A stretch of DNA of 7,923 nucleotides, from NCBI GenBank assembly GCA_017404125.1, contig JAFRCZ010000188.1, positions 1 to 7,923 on the forward strand. The letters are read 5' to 3'. The notes under the pieces are model-generated. The model worked only from the letters and a program-made list of their open reading frames with translations. It made no database searches and was not told where the DNA came from. Below, piece after piece: positions 1 to 5,055 of the stretch. This DNA is from Methanobrevibacter sp. Its GTDB lineage: Archaea; Methanobacteriota; Methanobacteria; Methanobacteriales; Methanobacteriaceae. Position 1 is the stretch's first letter; each line of letters opens with the position of its first letter. A program made the position numbers and the translations under genes.

Positions 1-122
1 AGGCCATGGATAAGATAGTCAATTCAGACAATTCTGATTCAAGCTATTACTCAAGTTCAAGCTCTGATGACAATCCAGACTTGCTTGCAAGACTTTTAAG
101 ATTCTTTATAAGCAATGGATAA
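1..122 (+). CDS. C-terminal fragment of an unidentified plus-strand protein
   Basis: An open frame enters from the left edge (first full codon at position 3) and ends at TAA 120-122, giving 39 visible residues. The visible part is a Ser/Asp/Asn-rich low-complexity stretch including YYSSSSSDD, followed by a hydrophobic, helix-prone tail (NPDLLARLLRFFISNG). This layout, a polar linker followed by a short amphipathic C-terminal helix, suggests a linker plus an interaction helix, but the family is not recognisable. An ATG at 6-8 could be an internal Met, or less likely the start of a 38-residue protein, because the preceding bases cannot be assessed this close to the edge. The gene is supported mainly by the hairpin and T-tracts immediately after the stop. 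It is convergent with the helicase gene, with only 100 bp between the two stops. Confidence 0.5.
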   Translation, partial: AMDKIVNSDNSDSSYYSSSSSDDNPDLLARLLRFFISNG

Positions 123-181
123 TTAAAGATTTCTTTAATAAATCCATTCTTTTTACTATTTTTGATTTTTTTTACTTTTTT
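117..181 (+). terminator. Hairpin plus T-tracts after the plus-strand gene
   Basis: GGAT (117-120) pairs with ATCC (142-145), and ATTAAAGA (122-129) pairs with TCTTTAAT (132-139), with a small internal asymmetry between the two helices and a tight central loop. Plus-strand T-runs follow: 5 at 150-154, 5 at 159-163, 8 at 166-173 and 6 at 176-181. Oligo-T tracts are the known core of euryarchaeal terminators, so this is a good end for the plus-strand transcript. On the minus strand the same DNA reads as A-runs and would not serve the helicase transcript in the same way. Confidence 0.6.
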
Positions 182-218
182 ACTCATTTACTCTTTTACT
201 GATTTTACTGGTTTTACT
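151..218. repeat. Degenerate TTTTACT tandem repeat in the convergent spacer
   Basis: The core TTTACT ends at 157, 176, 184, 192, 200, 209 and 218. The last six copies are spaced 8, 8, 8, 9 and 9 bases apart, with variable one- or two-base spacers, and the array runs to within 5 bases of the helicase stop. On the helicase-sense strand it reads as repeated AGTAAA. It is non-coding and not in phase with codons. It may be simple-sequence slippage, part of the termination region, or a repeated RNA-protein binding element. The periodicity is seen directly; any role is inference. Confidence 0.55.
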
Positions 219-222
219 CTTT

Positions 223-3200
223 TTATTTACCTGATTCGACTATTTTCATTAATTTTTCTGAGACTTCCACTATCTCCTTTTTACCAAATGCCTTAGCGAT
301 TCTTCTTATCGCATCCAAATTCCTTACATAGGAATCTAGCCATGAGAATATGTCTCCAGGATAAGTTTGGATTTGATATTCCTTAAGCAATGAATTGGAA
401 ATGTCAATAGGATCCTTTCCATTCAACCTTTGATTGACTATGTAATATGAAATTCCCCTTTGCAGGCATTCACAGAATGGCCTTTCATAGCAGTCACATC
501 TTAAGAAGTCTATTTGAATCTTCAATAATGCATCCTGGAATTTCTTGTCAATCTTTGAAATGGCTTCACCAGATGAGATAATATCCATTGTAGATTCTGA
601 AAACAGCCTTGTGGAGAAATTCATTTTCAAAGCGCTTATGATCTGTTTGTGAACAACAGGAGCAAGGTAAGCATTCTCAAATAATTCCAAATCCAATGCT
701 ATTGACTGGACTTTGAGCAAATCATTAGAATTGACTTCATCTTTAGTCATCTTTTCATGAATATCCGCAAAAATGTTCTCTTTAAATTTGATTTGCTTAA
801 CTATTGCAGAATTATTGTTTTTATTTTTATTTTTTGACTTTTTGCTTGTTTTCTTATTATAAATTACATCATCCTTATTTTCTTTTGATTTGTCATTTTT
901 TGAAGACTTGTAATCATTCTTTTGATTATTTGAATTATTCTCTTTAGAAGACTTATAATCCTTAGATTGATTCAATCCTTCGAAATAGTCAGCAATATTG
1001 TCTATATACTTACTGGTTTTGGATTCCCTATTAGTCTCTTTTTTAGGAGGTTTATCTTCAATCTCCTCTTCAACAATAAACTTAATTCCAGAATTTTCAT
1101 CTCTTTTTTCTTCTTTTTCTTTAGTTTTAATAGGTTTTTCTTTGATTTTATTAGAATGATCTTTATTATCTTTATTCCTTTTAGATGACTTTTTATTCTT
1201 CTTAAAATCCTTTTTAGTCTTATTCTTTTTGGAATCCTTATTTTCCTTTTCTTTTTTATCCTTTTGAGCCTTCTTTTCTTTCTTATCTTTCTTAGAGCTG
1301 TCTTTAACTTGATTATTCAAACTATTCTTGATTTTCTTGTTTTTCTTTAAGGCATTCTCATTATCCTCATCAATCTTTTCAGACAATAATCTAAGCTCTT
1401 TCAAATTTGTCTTGAAGAATGGCTTATTATAATAATAGCTTAAATATTTTGGATCATTGATTGAATCCTTAATGATTACACCATCATCAATAGATAAAAA
1501 TGACATTGCAACTGCCCTTCCAAAACGAGTTGTATCTATTGTATCGTCTGCATGTATACTTATAGCATCCTTGTCTTCAAGTTCATCAAGTGCTGTATTT
1601 ATATCCATTGGAACTGGAATATTTTGATAGAATTCATTTACATCTGCCACTTTCCTTAAGGACTTTGATGATATATCCGCAAGTATCTGTTCAAGCGATC
1701 CGTCCTCTGTATAATCTACGAAAATATCTTCCACATCACTTTCTAGAAGGTCAAGTGCAACTGCCTCCTCGCTTTCATTGTCAAACTCGCTTCCTATTTC
1801 TGGAATGAGATAGATTACTCCTCTGTCATGATATGTTGGCCTACCTGCCCTTCCCAACATCTGTGAAAATTCATTTGGGCTAATCCACTTATTACCCATA
1901 AGCAATGATTCAAAAATTACCTGTGATGCAGGAAAATCCACACCTGCTGCAAGAGCTGCAGTTGTAACAACTGCTGCAATCTTACCTTTAGAAAAGTCCT
2001 TTTCAATCTTTTCCTTCTTGAAATAGGATAAACCTGCATGGTAAGCTGAAGCATTTATGCCTTTTCCAGATAGGAAATTAGCTATCTTATGGGTTTTTCT
2101 TCTTGAATTTGTAAATATTAATGTCTGGCCCTTAAATCCCTTAGTGGAAGTTGAATAAAATTCCCTTTGAACCAGTTTTCTCATGATTATTCTTCTTTGA
2201 ACATCTCCCCTTACAAAAACAATATGCCTTTCCAACGGAACAGGTCTCTCTTTGTATTGGACTAATTTCATGTTGAAATCATTAGCCAAATCCTGTGGAT
2301 TTTTGATTGTAGCAGACAATCCGATAATTTGAGTATCCGGGAAAATATGCTCTATTCTTTTAATTAATCCGTTTAGCCTAAGACCTCTTTCCTCATCAGA
2401 TATTGTGTGTATCTCATCTATTAAGACAAGCCCTAAATCTTTTAATGCATCGCTTTCGCCTGAACGAATCAAGAAGTCAATTCCTTCATATGTACCGACA
2501 ACAATATCTGCATCTTGAATATTGGAATTAGGTAATTTAAGCTCCCCCTTAGCTTTAATACGATTCATACCTACTTTAATGGCTACCTTTAGTCCTAAAG
2601 GTTCATATCTCTTTTTGAAGTCTCTGTATTTTTGGTTTGCAAGTGCAACAAGTGGTGTTAAAAATAGGAATTTCTTGCCATTCAATGCCTTTGGAACACC
2701 TGCAAGCTCTCCTACCAATGTCTTTCCACTACCGGTAGCGGAAACGACCAACAGATTTTCTCCTTTCAATAATCCTTCTCTAATTGCCAAGTACTGAACA
2801 GGAAGAAGATATTGGTTTTTCTCTTGCAAAATGATCTTTTTGAATTCTTCAGGAATCTTAAGCCTCTTCATGGATATTTTGGGAATCTTATCATCATGAA
2901 CCTTAATGGTGTCAAACAAAGTCAAGTCTGCATGGTCTAAAGGATCAAATCTTGGTGAAAGCATTTCCAAAACATCATCTAAGCTGCCTGTCTTATCAAG
3001 CACTCTTTTGAAGTTTCTAAATACCTTTTTATCGTATCCCCTAATCTCAAGCTCTCTTTTGATTGTATTTTCTGCACATGTCTTGCAAATCAATTGGTCA
3101 TGATACCTGTAGGAAAAATCAGAATTTATTATGGTCACTTGACCTTCATAGCTGCAATGCTGGCAAATGTTTGTAAATCTGACCTTAATGTTATTCTGCT

Positions 3201-3468
3201 TTAGGAAAGCTTCCAGTTTATCGTCTTTTTCTGCTAAGAAAACAGCTTGAGAGCGCAAAAGGTTAATTGCTCTTGAAGGAGGATAAAGCTTATCTTCCTT
3301 TTCATCCTTAATTACAAAACGCTTAATGGATATGGAGCCATCCTCTTCATTCTCCTTAAACTTCAATACGCCGATGAATTCCGGCTTGCGCTTTGAATTG
3401 AGAGCTCCTTTTGGGCTTCCGATAGGATACATTTCCCAAGACTTTTTCTTTTTGTTCAATACTATCAT
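223..3468 (-). CDS. Ski2-like DExH-box helicase (DUF5814-type) with zinc-finger-like N-terminus and lysine-rich insert
   Basis: A 1081-residue superfamily 2 ATP-dependent nucleic-acid helicase. An N-terminal domain carries CxxC pairs at C102/C105 and C128/C131, a likely zinc site. RecA domain 1 has Walker A ATGSGKT (244-250), the DEIH box (351-354) and SAT (385-387). RecA domain 2 ends with QMLGRAGRP (536-544), typical of Ski2/Hel308 relatives. A winged-helix-like region (about 580-660, with FGRAVA) follows, then a lysine-rich low-complexity insert (about 708-886), then a helical C-terminal domain with a second Cys cluster (C991, C993, C999, C1001). The order fits the uncharacterised euryarchaeal DEAD/DEAH helicases annotated with a DUF5814 domain; that assignment is from memory. 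Whether it unwinds DNA or RNA cannot be told. The ATG at 3468 has no Shine-Dalgarno, so the mRNA may be leaderless. Met13 (3432) is an alternative start, since a TATA-like TTTATAAA lies only a few bases before the first ATG. The gene appears to be monocistronic. Confidence 0.9.
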   Translation of the reverse strand: MIVLNKKKKSWEMYPIGSPKGALNSKRKPEFIGVLKFKENEEDGSISIKRFVIKDEKEDKLYPPSRAINLLRSQAVFLAEKDDKLEAFLKQNNIKVRFTNICQHCSYEGQVTIINSDFSYRYHDQLICKTCAENTIKRELEIRGYDKKVFRNFKRVLDKTGSLDDVLEMLSPRFDPLDHADLTLFDTIKVHDDKIPKISMKRLKIPEEFKKIILQEKNQYLLPVQYLAIREGLLKGENLLVVSATGSGKTLVGELAGVPKALNGKKFLFLTPLVALANQKYRDFKKRYEPLGLKVAIKVGMNRIKAKGELKLPNSNIQDADIVVGTYEGIDFLIRSGESDALKDLGLVLIDEIHTISDEERGLRLNGLIKRIEHIFPDTQIIGLSATIKNPQDLANDFNMKLVQYKERPVPLERHIVFVRGDVQRRIIMRKLVQREFYSTSTKGFKGQTLIFTNSRRKTHKIANFLSGKGINASAYHAGLSYFKKEKIEKDFSKGKIAAVVTTAALAAGVDFPASQVIFESLLMGNKWISPNEFSQMLGRAGRPTYHDRGVIYLIPEIGSEFDNESEEAVALDLLESDVEDIFVDYTEDGSLEQILADISSKSLRKVADVNEFYQNIPVPMDINTALDELEDKDAISIHADDTIDTTRFGRAVAMSFLSIDDGVIIKDSINDPKYLSYYYNKPFFKTNLKELRLLSEKIDEDNENALKKNKKIKNSLNNQVKDSSKKDKKEKKAQKDKKEKENKDSKKNKTKKDFKKNKKSSKRNKDNKDHSNKIKEKPIKTKEKEEKRDENSGIKFIVEEEIEDKPPKKETNRESKTSKYIDNIADYFEGLNQSKDYKSSKENNSNNQKNDYKSSKNDKSKENKDDVIYNKKTSKKSKNKNKNNNSAIVKQIKFKENIFADIHEKMTKDEVNSNDLLKVQSIALDLELFENAYLAPVVHKQIISALKMNFSTRLFSESTMDIISSGEAISKIDKKFQDALLKIQIDFLRCDCYERPFCECLQRGISYYIVNQRLNGKDPIDISNSLLKEYQIQTYPGDIFSWLDSYVRNLDAIRRIAKAFGKKEIVEVSEKLMKIVESGK
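811..1347 (-). other. Lysine-rich low-complexity insert encoded within the helicase
   Basis: Residues 708-886 of the helicase contain 58 lysines in 179 residues, together with many Asn, Ser, Asp and Glu and almost no hydrophobic residues. The region is expected to be disordered. Two hydrophobic islands interrupt it: GIKFIVEEEIED (about 794-805) and YIDNIADYFEGL (about 821-832). The coding strand is strongly purine-rich. DYKSSK occurs at residues 837-842 and again at 852-857. Confidence 0.8.
902..960 (-). repeat. Short direct repeat inside the helicase insert
   Basis: The 14-base element GAAGACTTRTAATC occurs at 902-915 and 947-960, with 13 of 14 bases identical. The copies are exactly 45 bases (15 codons) apart, so both encode DYKSSK in the same frame. 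The flanks between copies are only weakly alike, which suggests an old in-frame duplication within the lysine-rich insert. Confidence 0.6.
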
Positions 3469-3470
3469 TA

Positions 3471-3501
3471 GTTTATAAATATATTTTTAATAGTTTAAAA
3501 A
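3471..3501 (-). promoter_or_regulatory. Candidate TATA region for the helicase gene
   Basis: Read on the minus strand, the DNA before the helicase start contains TTTTTAAA about 25-32 bases upstream of the ATG, a suitable distance for a leaderless transcript. A better-looking TTTATAAA ends only a few bases before that ATG. Using the latter would put transcription initiation inside the annotated frame and favour Met13 as the start. The region is so AT-rich that chance matches are likely. Confidence 0.3.
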
Positions 3502-3557
3502 GATTAATACAAAACTAATTAAAAAAATAACTCATAAAATGTAATGAAAAATAAGTG

Positions 3558-3582
3558 AAAAAAATAAAAAAATAAGAAAAAA
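3558..3582 (-). terminator. Composite T-tract terminator of the zinc-ribbon gene
   Basis: Just after the stop at 3590, the minus strand reads T6-C-TT-A-T7-A-T7 (A-runs on the plus strand at 3577-3582, 3566-3572 and 3558-3564). Clustered oligo-T runs are the known signal for euryarchaeal termination. No strong hairpin is seen. The pattern closely matches that after the S-component gene and the DUF5654-type gene. Confidence 0.6.
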
Positions 3583-3589
3583 GAAATGA

Positions 3590-4390
3590 TTATTCCTTTT
3601 TATAATGGAAAATAGACTCTAAAAAGTCTAAATTTTTATAGGTGGCATTATCGCTTGAATTTGGCATGATTATTCCATAGCCAAAATACTCTCCTTTAGG
3701 ACCATAAATTATTATTGGATCTCCATCATCCATATCAGTAGCATAAACCTGGCTTTGAGCAGGAGTATCGAATTTGCATTTAAATATGTCCAAAACATAC
3801 CAATCCTCATCATCAACATTTACATAATAAGTTTCATATTCAGTGATATTGAACTCTTCAGATTCAAGATTATATGAATGATTTGAATCTATAAGCTGAA
3901 CTTCCCCTTGACCACTTATATATGCATATTCATCAATGGACATGTTGTAAGGCTCGCCAAGGCCTATTCTTCCCCAGCCTTCATGAGGATTTCGATTTCT
4001 GCTATAGGTGTCAACGGAAATATTGTCTGCACTGTCTTCTATAATGGAAGTGTCATAAGTATCTGAATAGTTTCTTTCGCTTGCAAAATAGCCGATTAAT
4101 GCAAAGAGCATCAATAAGATAAAAACAGCACAGCAGACTTTCTTTAGAGGAAAGCTTTCAGCATTATTTTGGTTGTTCGATTGAGAATTGGTGCTTTTTG
4201 AAGAGCTTTCAAAAGGATTTTTGGAACTTCTATTGTTGAAGTCATCAAATGGACCATTGAATTCCTTCTTTTGTGTTTCATTGGAATAGTGATCTGCCTT
4301 GTATCTTTCTATGAATTCTTTTCCACATTCCGGACAATACCTGGCCTCATCTGGAAGTTCCCTGCCACAATTTCCACAATATTTTGCCAT
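3590..4390 (-). CDS. Membrane-anchored zinc-ribbon protein with predicted extracytoplasmic domain
   Basis: A 266-residue protein. The N-terminal zinc ribbon CxxC-x10-CxxC (C5, C8, C19, C22) is of the short 'zinc_ribbon' type common in archaeal and bacterial membrane proteins. A Ser/Asn/Gln-rich linker (about 35-80) leads to KK and one hydrophobic helix (about 85-102). The C-terminal domain (about 103-266) is acidic and Tyr/Asp/Asn-rich. The positive charge before the helix predicts a cytoplasmic ribbon and an outer C-terminal domain. That outer part has seven N-x-S/T sequons (N107, N123, N149, N170, N181, N244, N248), compatible with archaeal N-glycosylation. I do not recognise the C-terminal domain. 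The start chosen is ATG 4390, six codons after an in-frame TTG at 4408, because AGGGG lies between the two and the ribbon begins directly after this ATG. Function is unknown. A 129-bp gap separates it from the DUF5654-type gene upstream, so it is probably transcribed alone. Confidence 0.8.
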   Translation of the reverse strand: MAKYCGNCGRELPDEARYCPECGKEFIERYKADHYSNETQKKEFNGPFDDFNNRSSKNPFESSSKSTNSQSNNQNNAESFPLKKVCCAVFILLMLFALIGYFASERNYSDTYDTSIIEDSADNISVDTYSRNRNPHEGWGRIGLGEPYNMSIDEYAYISGQGEVQLIDSNHSYNLESEEFNITEYETYYVNVDDEDWYVLDIFKCKFDTPAQSQVYATDMDDGDPIIIYGPKGEYFGYGIIMPNSSDNATYKNLDFLESIFHYKKE

Positions 4391-4395
4391 TTTAA

Positions 4396-4400
4396 CCCCT
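4396..4400 (-). promoter_or_regulatory. Ribosome binding site deciding the zinc-ribbon start
   Basis: The minus strand reads AGGGG five bases before ATG 4390. It is an imperfect Shine-Dalgarno match that falls inside the longer frame opened by TTG 4408, and so supports the shorter protein. Confidence 0.45.
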
Positions 4401-4423
4401 TTACACAAATAATCTTAACAAAA

Positions 4424-4432
4424 TACATTAAA
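4424..4432 (-). promoter_or_regulatory. Weak candidate TATA box for the zinc-ribbon gene
   Basis: The minus strand reads TTTAATGTA about 34-42 bases before ATG 4390, the right distance for a TATA element with a very short leader. The match to the archaeal TTTATATA consensus is partial and the surroundings are AT-rich. Confidence 0.25.
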
Positions 4433-4477
4433 CTTATTTTTAGAAAAAAAAGAATCTTAAAAATATTAAAAAAATTA

Positions 4478-4527
4478 AAAAAAGAAATGAAAAATAAAGA
4501 AAAAAGAATAAGATTAAACTTATTCTT
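4478..4527 (-). terminator. Hairpin and T-tract terminator overlapping the stop codon of the DUF5654-type gene
   Basis: A perfect 9-bp inverted repeat, AAGAATAAG and CTTATTCTT (arms 4504-4512 and 4519-4527, six-base loop), spans the TAA stop at 4520-4522. On the minus strand the second arm runs into T6-C-TTT-A-T5, and further T7, T7 and T8 runs continue to 4444. The arrangement resembles a bacterial intrinsic terminator and also meets the oligo-T rule of archaea. Confidence 0.65.
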
Positions 4528-4756
4528 CTAATTCAACACCCATTTTTGCTGCTACTCTAGCAAGAAGGATGGTTACAACTACTGCAATAATGGTTACAAC
4601 AATTGCATAAATGAATAATCCAGTAAGTGCGTCTCCAGCACCCATTACAGATTCAATTAATTTTTGGATTGCATCGTTCCATGCTAAACCTGCAACTAAA
4701 CCGAATGCAGTGGTTACTAATGTAATAATAGTTTTCATAACTGTTTTTGCGACCAT
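4520..4756 (-). CDS. Small two-helix membrane protein, DUF5654 type
   Basis: A 78-residue hydrophobic protein. Transmembrane helix 1 (about 8-25) leads into a characteristic AWNDA motif (25-29). A short amphipathic helix (about 30-39) and a Gly-rich turn (GAGD) follow, then transmembrane helix 2 (about 44-68) and a charged tail ending ELEE. The LVTTAFGL...AWNDA pattern matches my memory of DUF5654, a family of small archaeal membrane proteins of unknown function. The start at ATG 4756 is supported by GGAG eight bases upstream. All four lysines use AAA, both Phe use TTC and the Asn uses AAC, which would fit good expression, though the sample is small. The gene is flanked by its own promoter-like DNA and a hairpin terminator, so it looks monocistronic and not part of the ECF operon. 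It could be a structural or regulatory membrane subunit; nothing here decides that. Confidence 0.8.
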   Translation of the reverse strand: MVAKTVMKTIITLVTTAFGLVAGLAWNDAIQKLIESVMGAGDALTGLFIYAIVVTIIAVVVTILLARVAAKMGVELEE

Positions 4757-4762
4757 TTATAT

Positions 4763-4768
4763 ATCTCC
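4763..4768 (-). promoter_or_regulatory. Ribosome binding site of the DUF5654-type gene
   Basis: The minus strand reads GGAGAT with GGAG eight bases before ATG 4756. It is the clearest Shine-Dalgarno among the downstream genes and fixes the start. Confidence 0.65.
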
Positions 4769-4778
4769 ATAATTTTTT

Positions 4779-4791
4779 AAAAAAAAAAAAA
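4779..4791 (-). promoter_or_regulatory. T13 run directly upstream of the DUF5654 ribosome binding site
   Basis: Thirteen consecutive T on the minus strand lie 10 bases upstream of the GGAG. If transcription begins upstream of it, the leader carries a U13 tract of the kind that ends transcription in euryarchaea, suggesting attenuation. If it begins downstream, the run is a promoter-spacer element. Confidence 0.4.
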
Positions 4792-4873
4792 CAACTAAAA
4801 TTAGTAATTAACTACAATTTATAGCTAAAAAATTAAATTCACTCATAAAAATTTAGTTAAATAGGTTTTACTA

Positions 4874-4893
4874 ATTAATAGTTATTTATTAAT
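4874..4893. repeat. Perfect inverted repeat ATTAATA-N6-TATTAAT
   Basis: Seven-base arms (4874-4880 and 4887-4893) flank a six-base spacer. The element lies near where transcription would begin if the TATA box at 4905-4914 is used on the minus strand, a normal place for a repressor operator. All arm bases are A or T, so chance symmetry is a real alternative. Confidence 0.35.
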
Positions 4894-4904
4894 ATGTATT
4901 TTAT

Positions 4905-4914
4905 CATATATAAA
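4905..4914 (-). promoter_or_regulatory. Candidate TATA box for the DUF5654-type gene
   Basis: The minus strand reads TTTATATATG, a full match to the archaeal TATA consensus TTTATATA. Initiation about 25 bases downstream would fall near 4880 and give a leader of roughly 120 nt. A second, weaker element (GCTATAAAT, 4817-4825) lies closer to the gene. The gap 4757-5055 otherwise holds no supportable gene or RNA; its right end is the S-component terminator. Confidence 0.4.
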
Positions 4915-5028
4915 GTTATTACTAAAATACAGTTTTAATAATACTATAAACTAGTTTTCAGTTAATATTTAGTGAAGATTTTAAAAATAAGTGAAAAATA
5001 TAAACTGAATTTAAAAAATATAAGCTTT

Positions 5029-5053
5029 AAAAAAATAAAAAGAAAAAAGAAAA
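5029..5053 (-). terminator. Composite T-tract terminator of the S-component gene
   Basis: Directly after the stop at 5056 the minus strand reads T4-C-T6-C-T5-A-T7. There is no hairpin. It is the same T6-C-Tn-A-Tn pattern seen after the next two genes, consistent with a factor-assisted oligo-U terminator. Confidence 0.6.
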
Positions 5054-5055
5054 GA

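Noticed and set aside
151..218. CRISPR-like or phage attachment repeat in the convergent spacer
   Set aside because: Units are only 8-9 bases, degenerate and without unique spacers, and no cas, integrase or tRNA sequence is near.
967..1188. Plus-strand 73-codon frame that looks like a Phe/Ile-rich membrane protein
   Set aside because: It is the antisense of the lysine-rich helicase insert; AAA/AAG lysine codons read backwards as TTT/CTT give Phe and Leu. No promoter or ribosome site supports it.
2522..2797. Plus-strand 91-codon frame opposite the helicase motor domain
   Set aside because: It is antisense to the conserved Walker A region of the helicase and has no independent support.
4391..4408. 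Longer zinc-ribbon protein starting at TTG 4408
   Set aside because: TTG is a weak start, the AGGGG site lies downstream of it, and the conserved ribbon begins right after ATG 4390.
4948..4957. Palindrome AAACTAGTTT in the gap
   Set aside because: A ten-base palindrome with no partner copy is expected by chance in DNA of this length and composition, and it is not well placed relative to a promoter.
4757..5055. Cobalamin or other riboswitch, or a small RNA gene, in the 300-bp gap
   Set aside because: The gap is almost pure A/T with no extended stable pairing or recognisable riboswitch core; only very short frames (for example 14 codons from 4894) occur, without ribosome sites.
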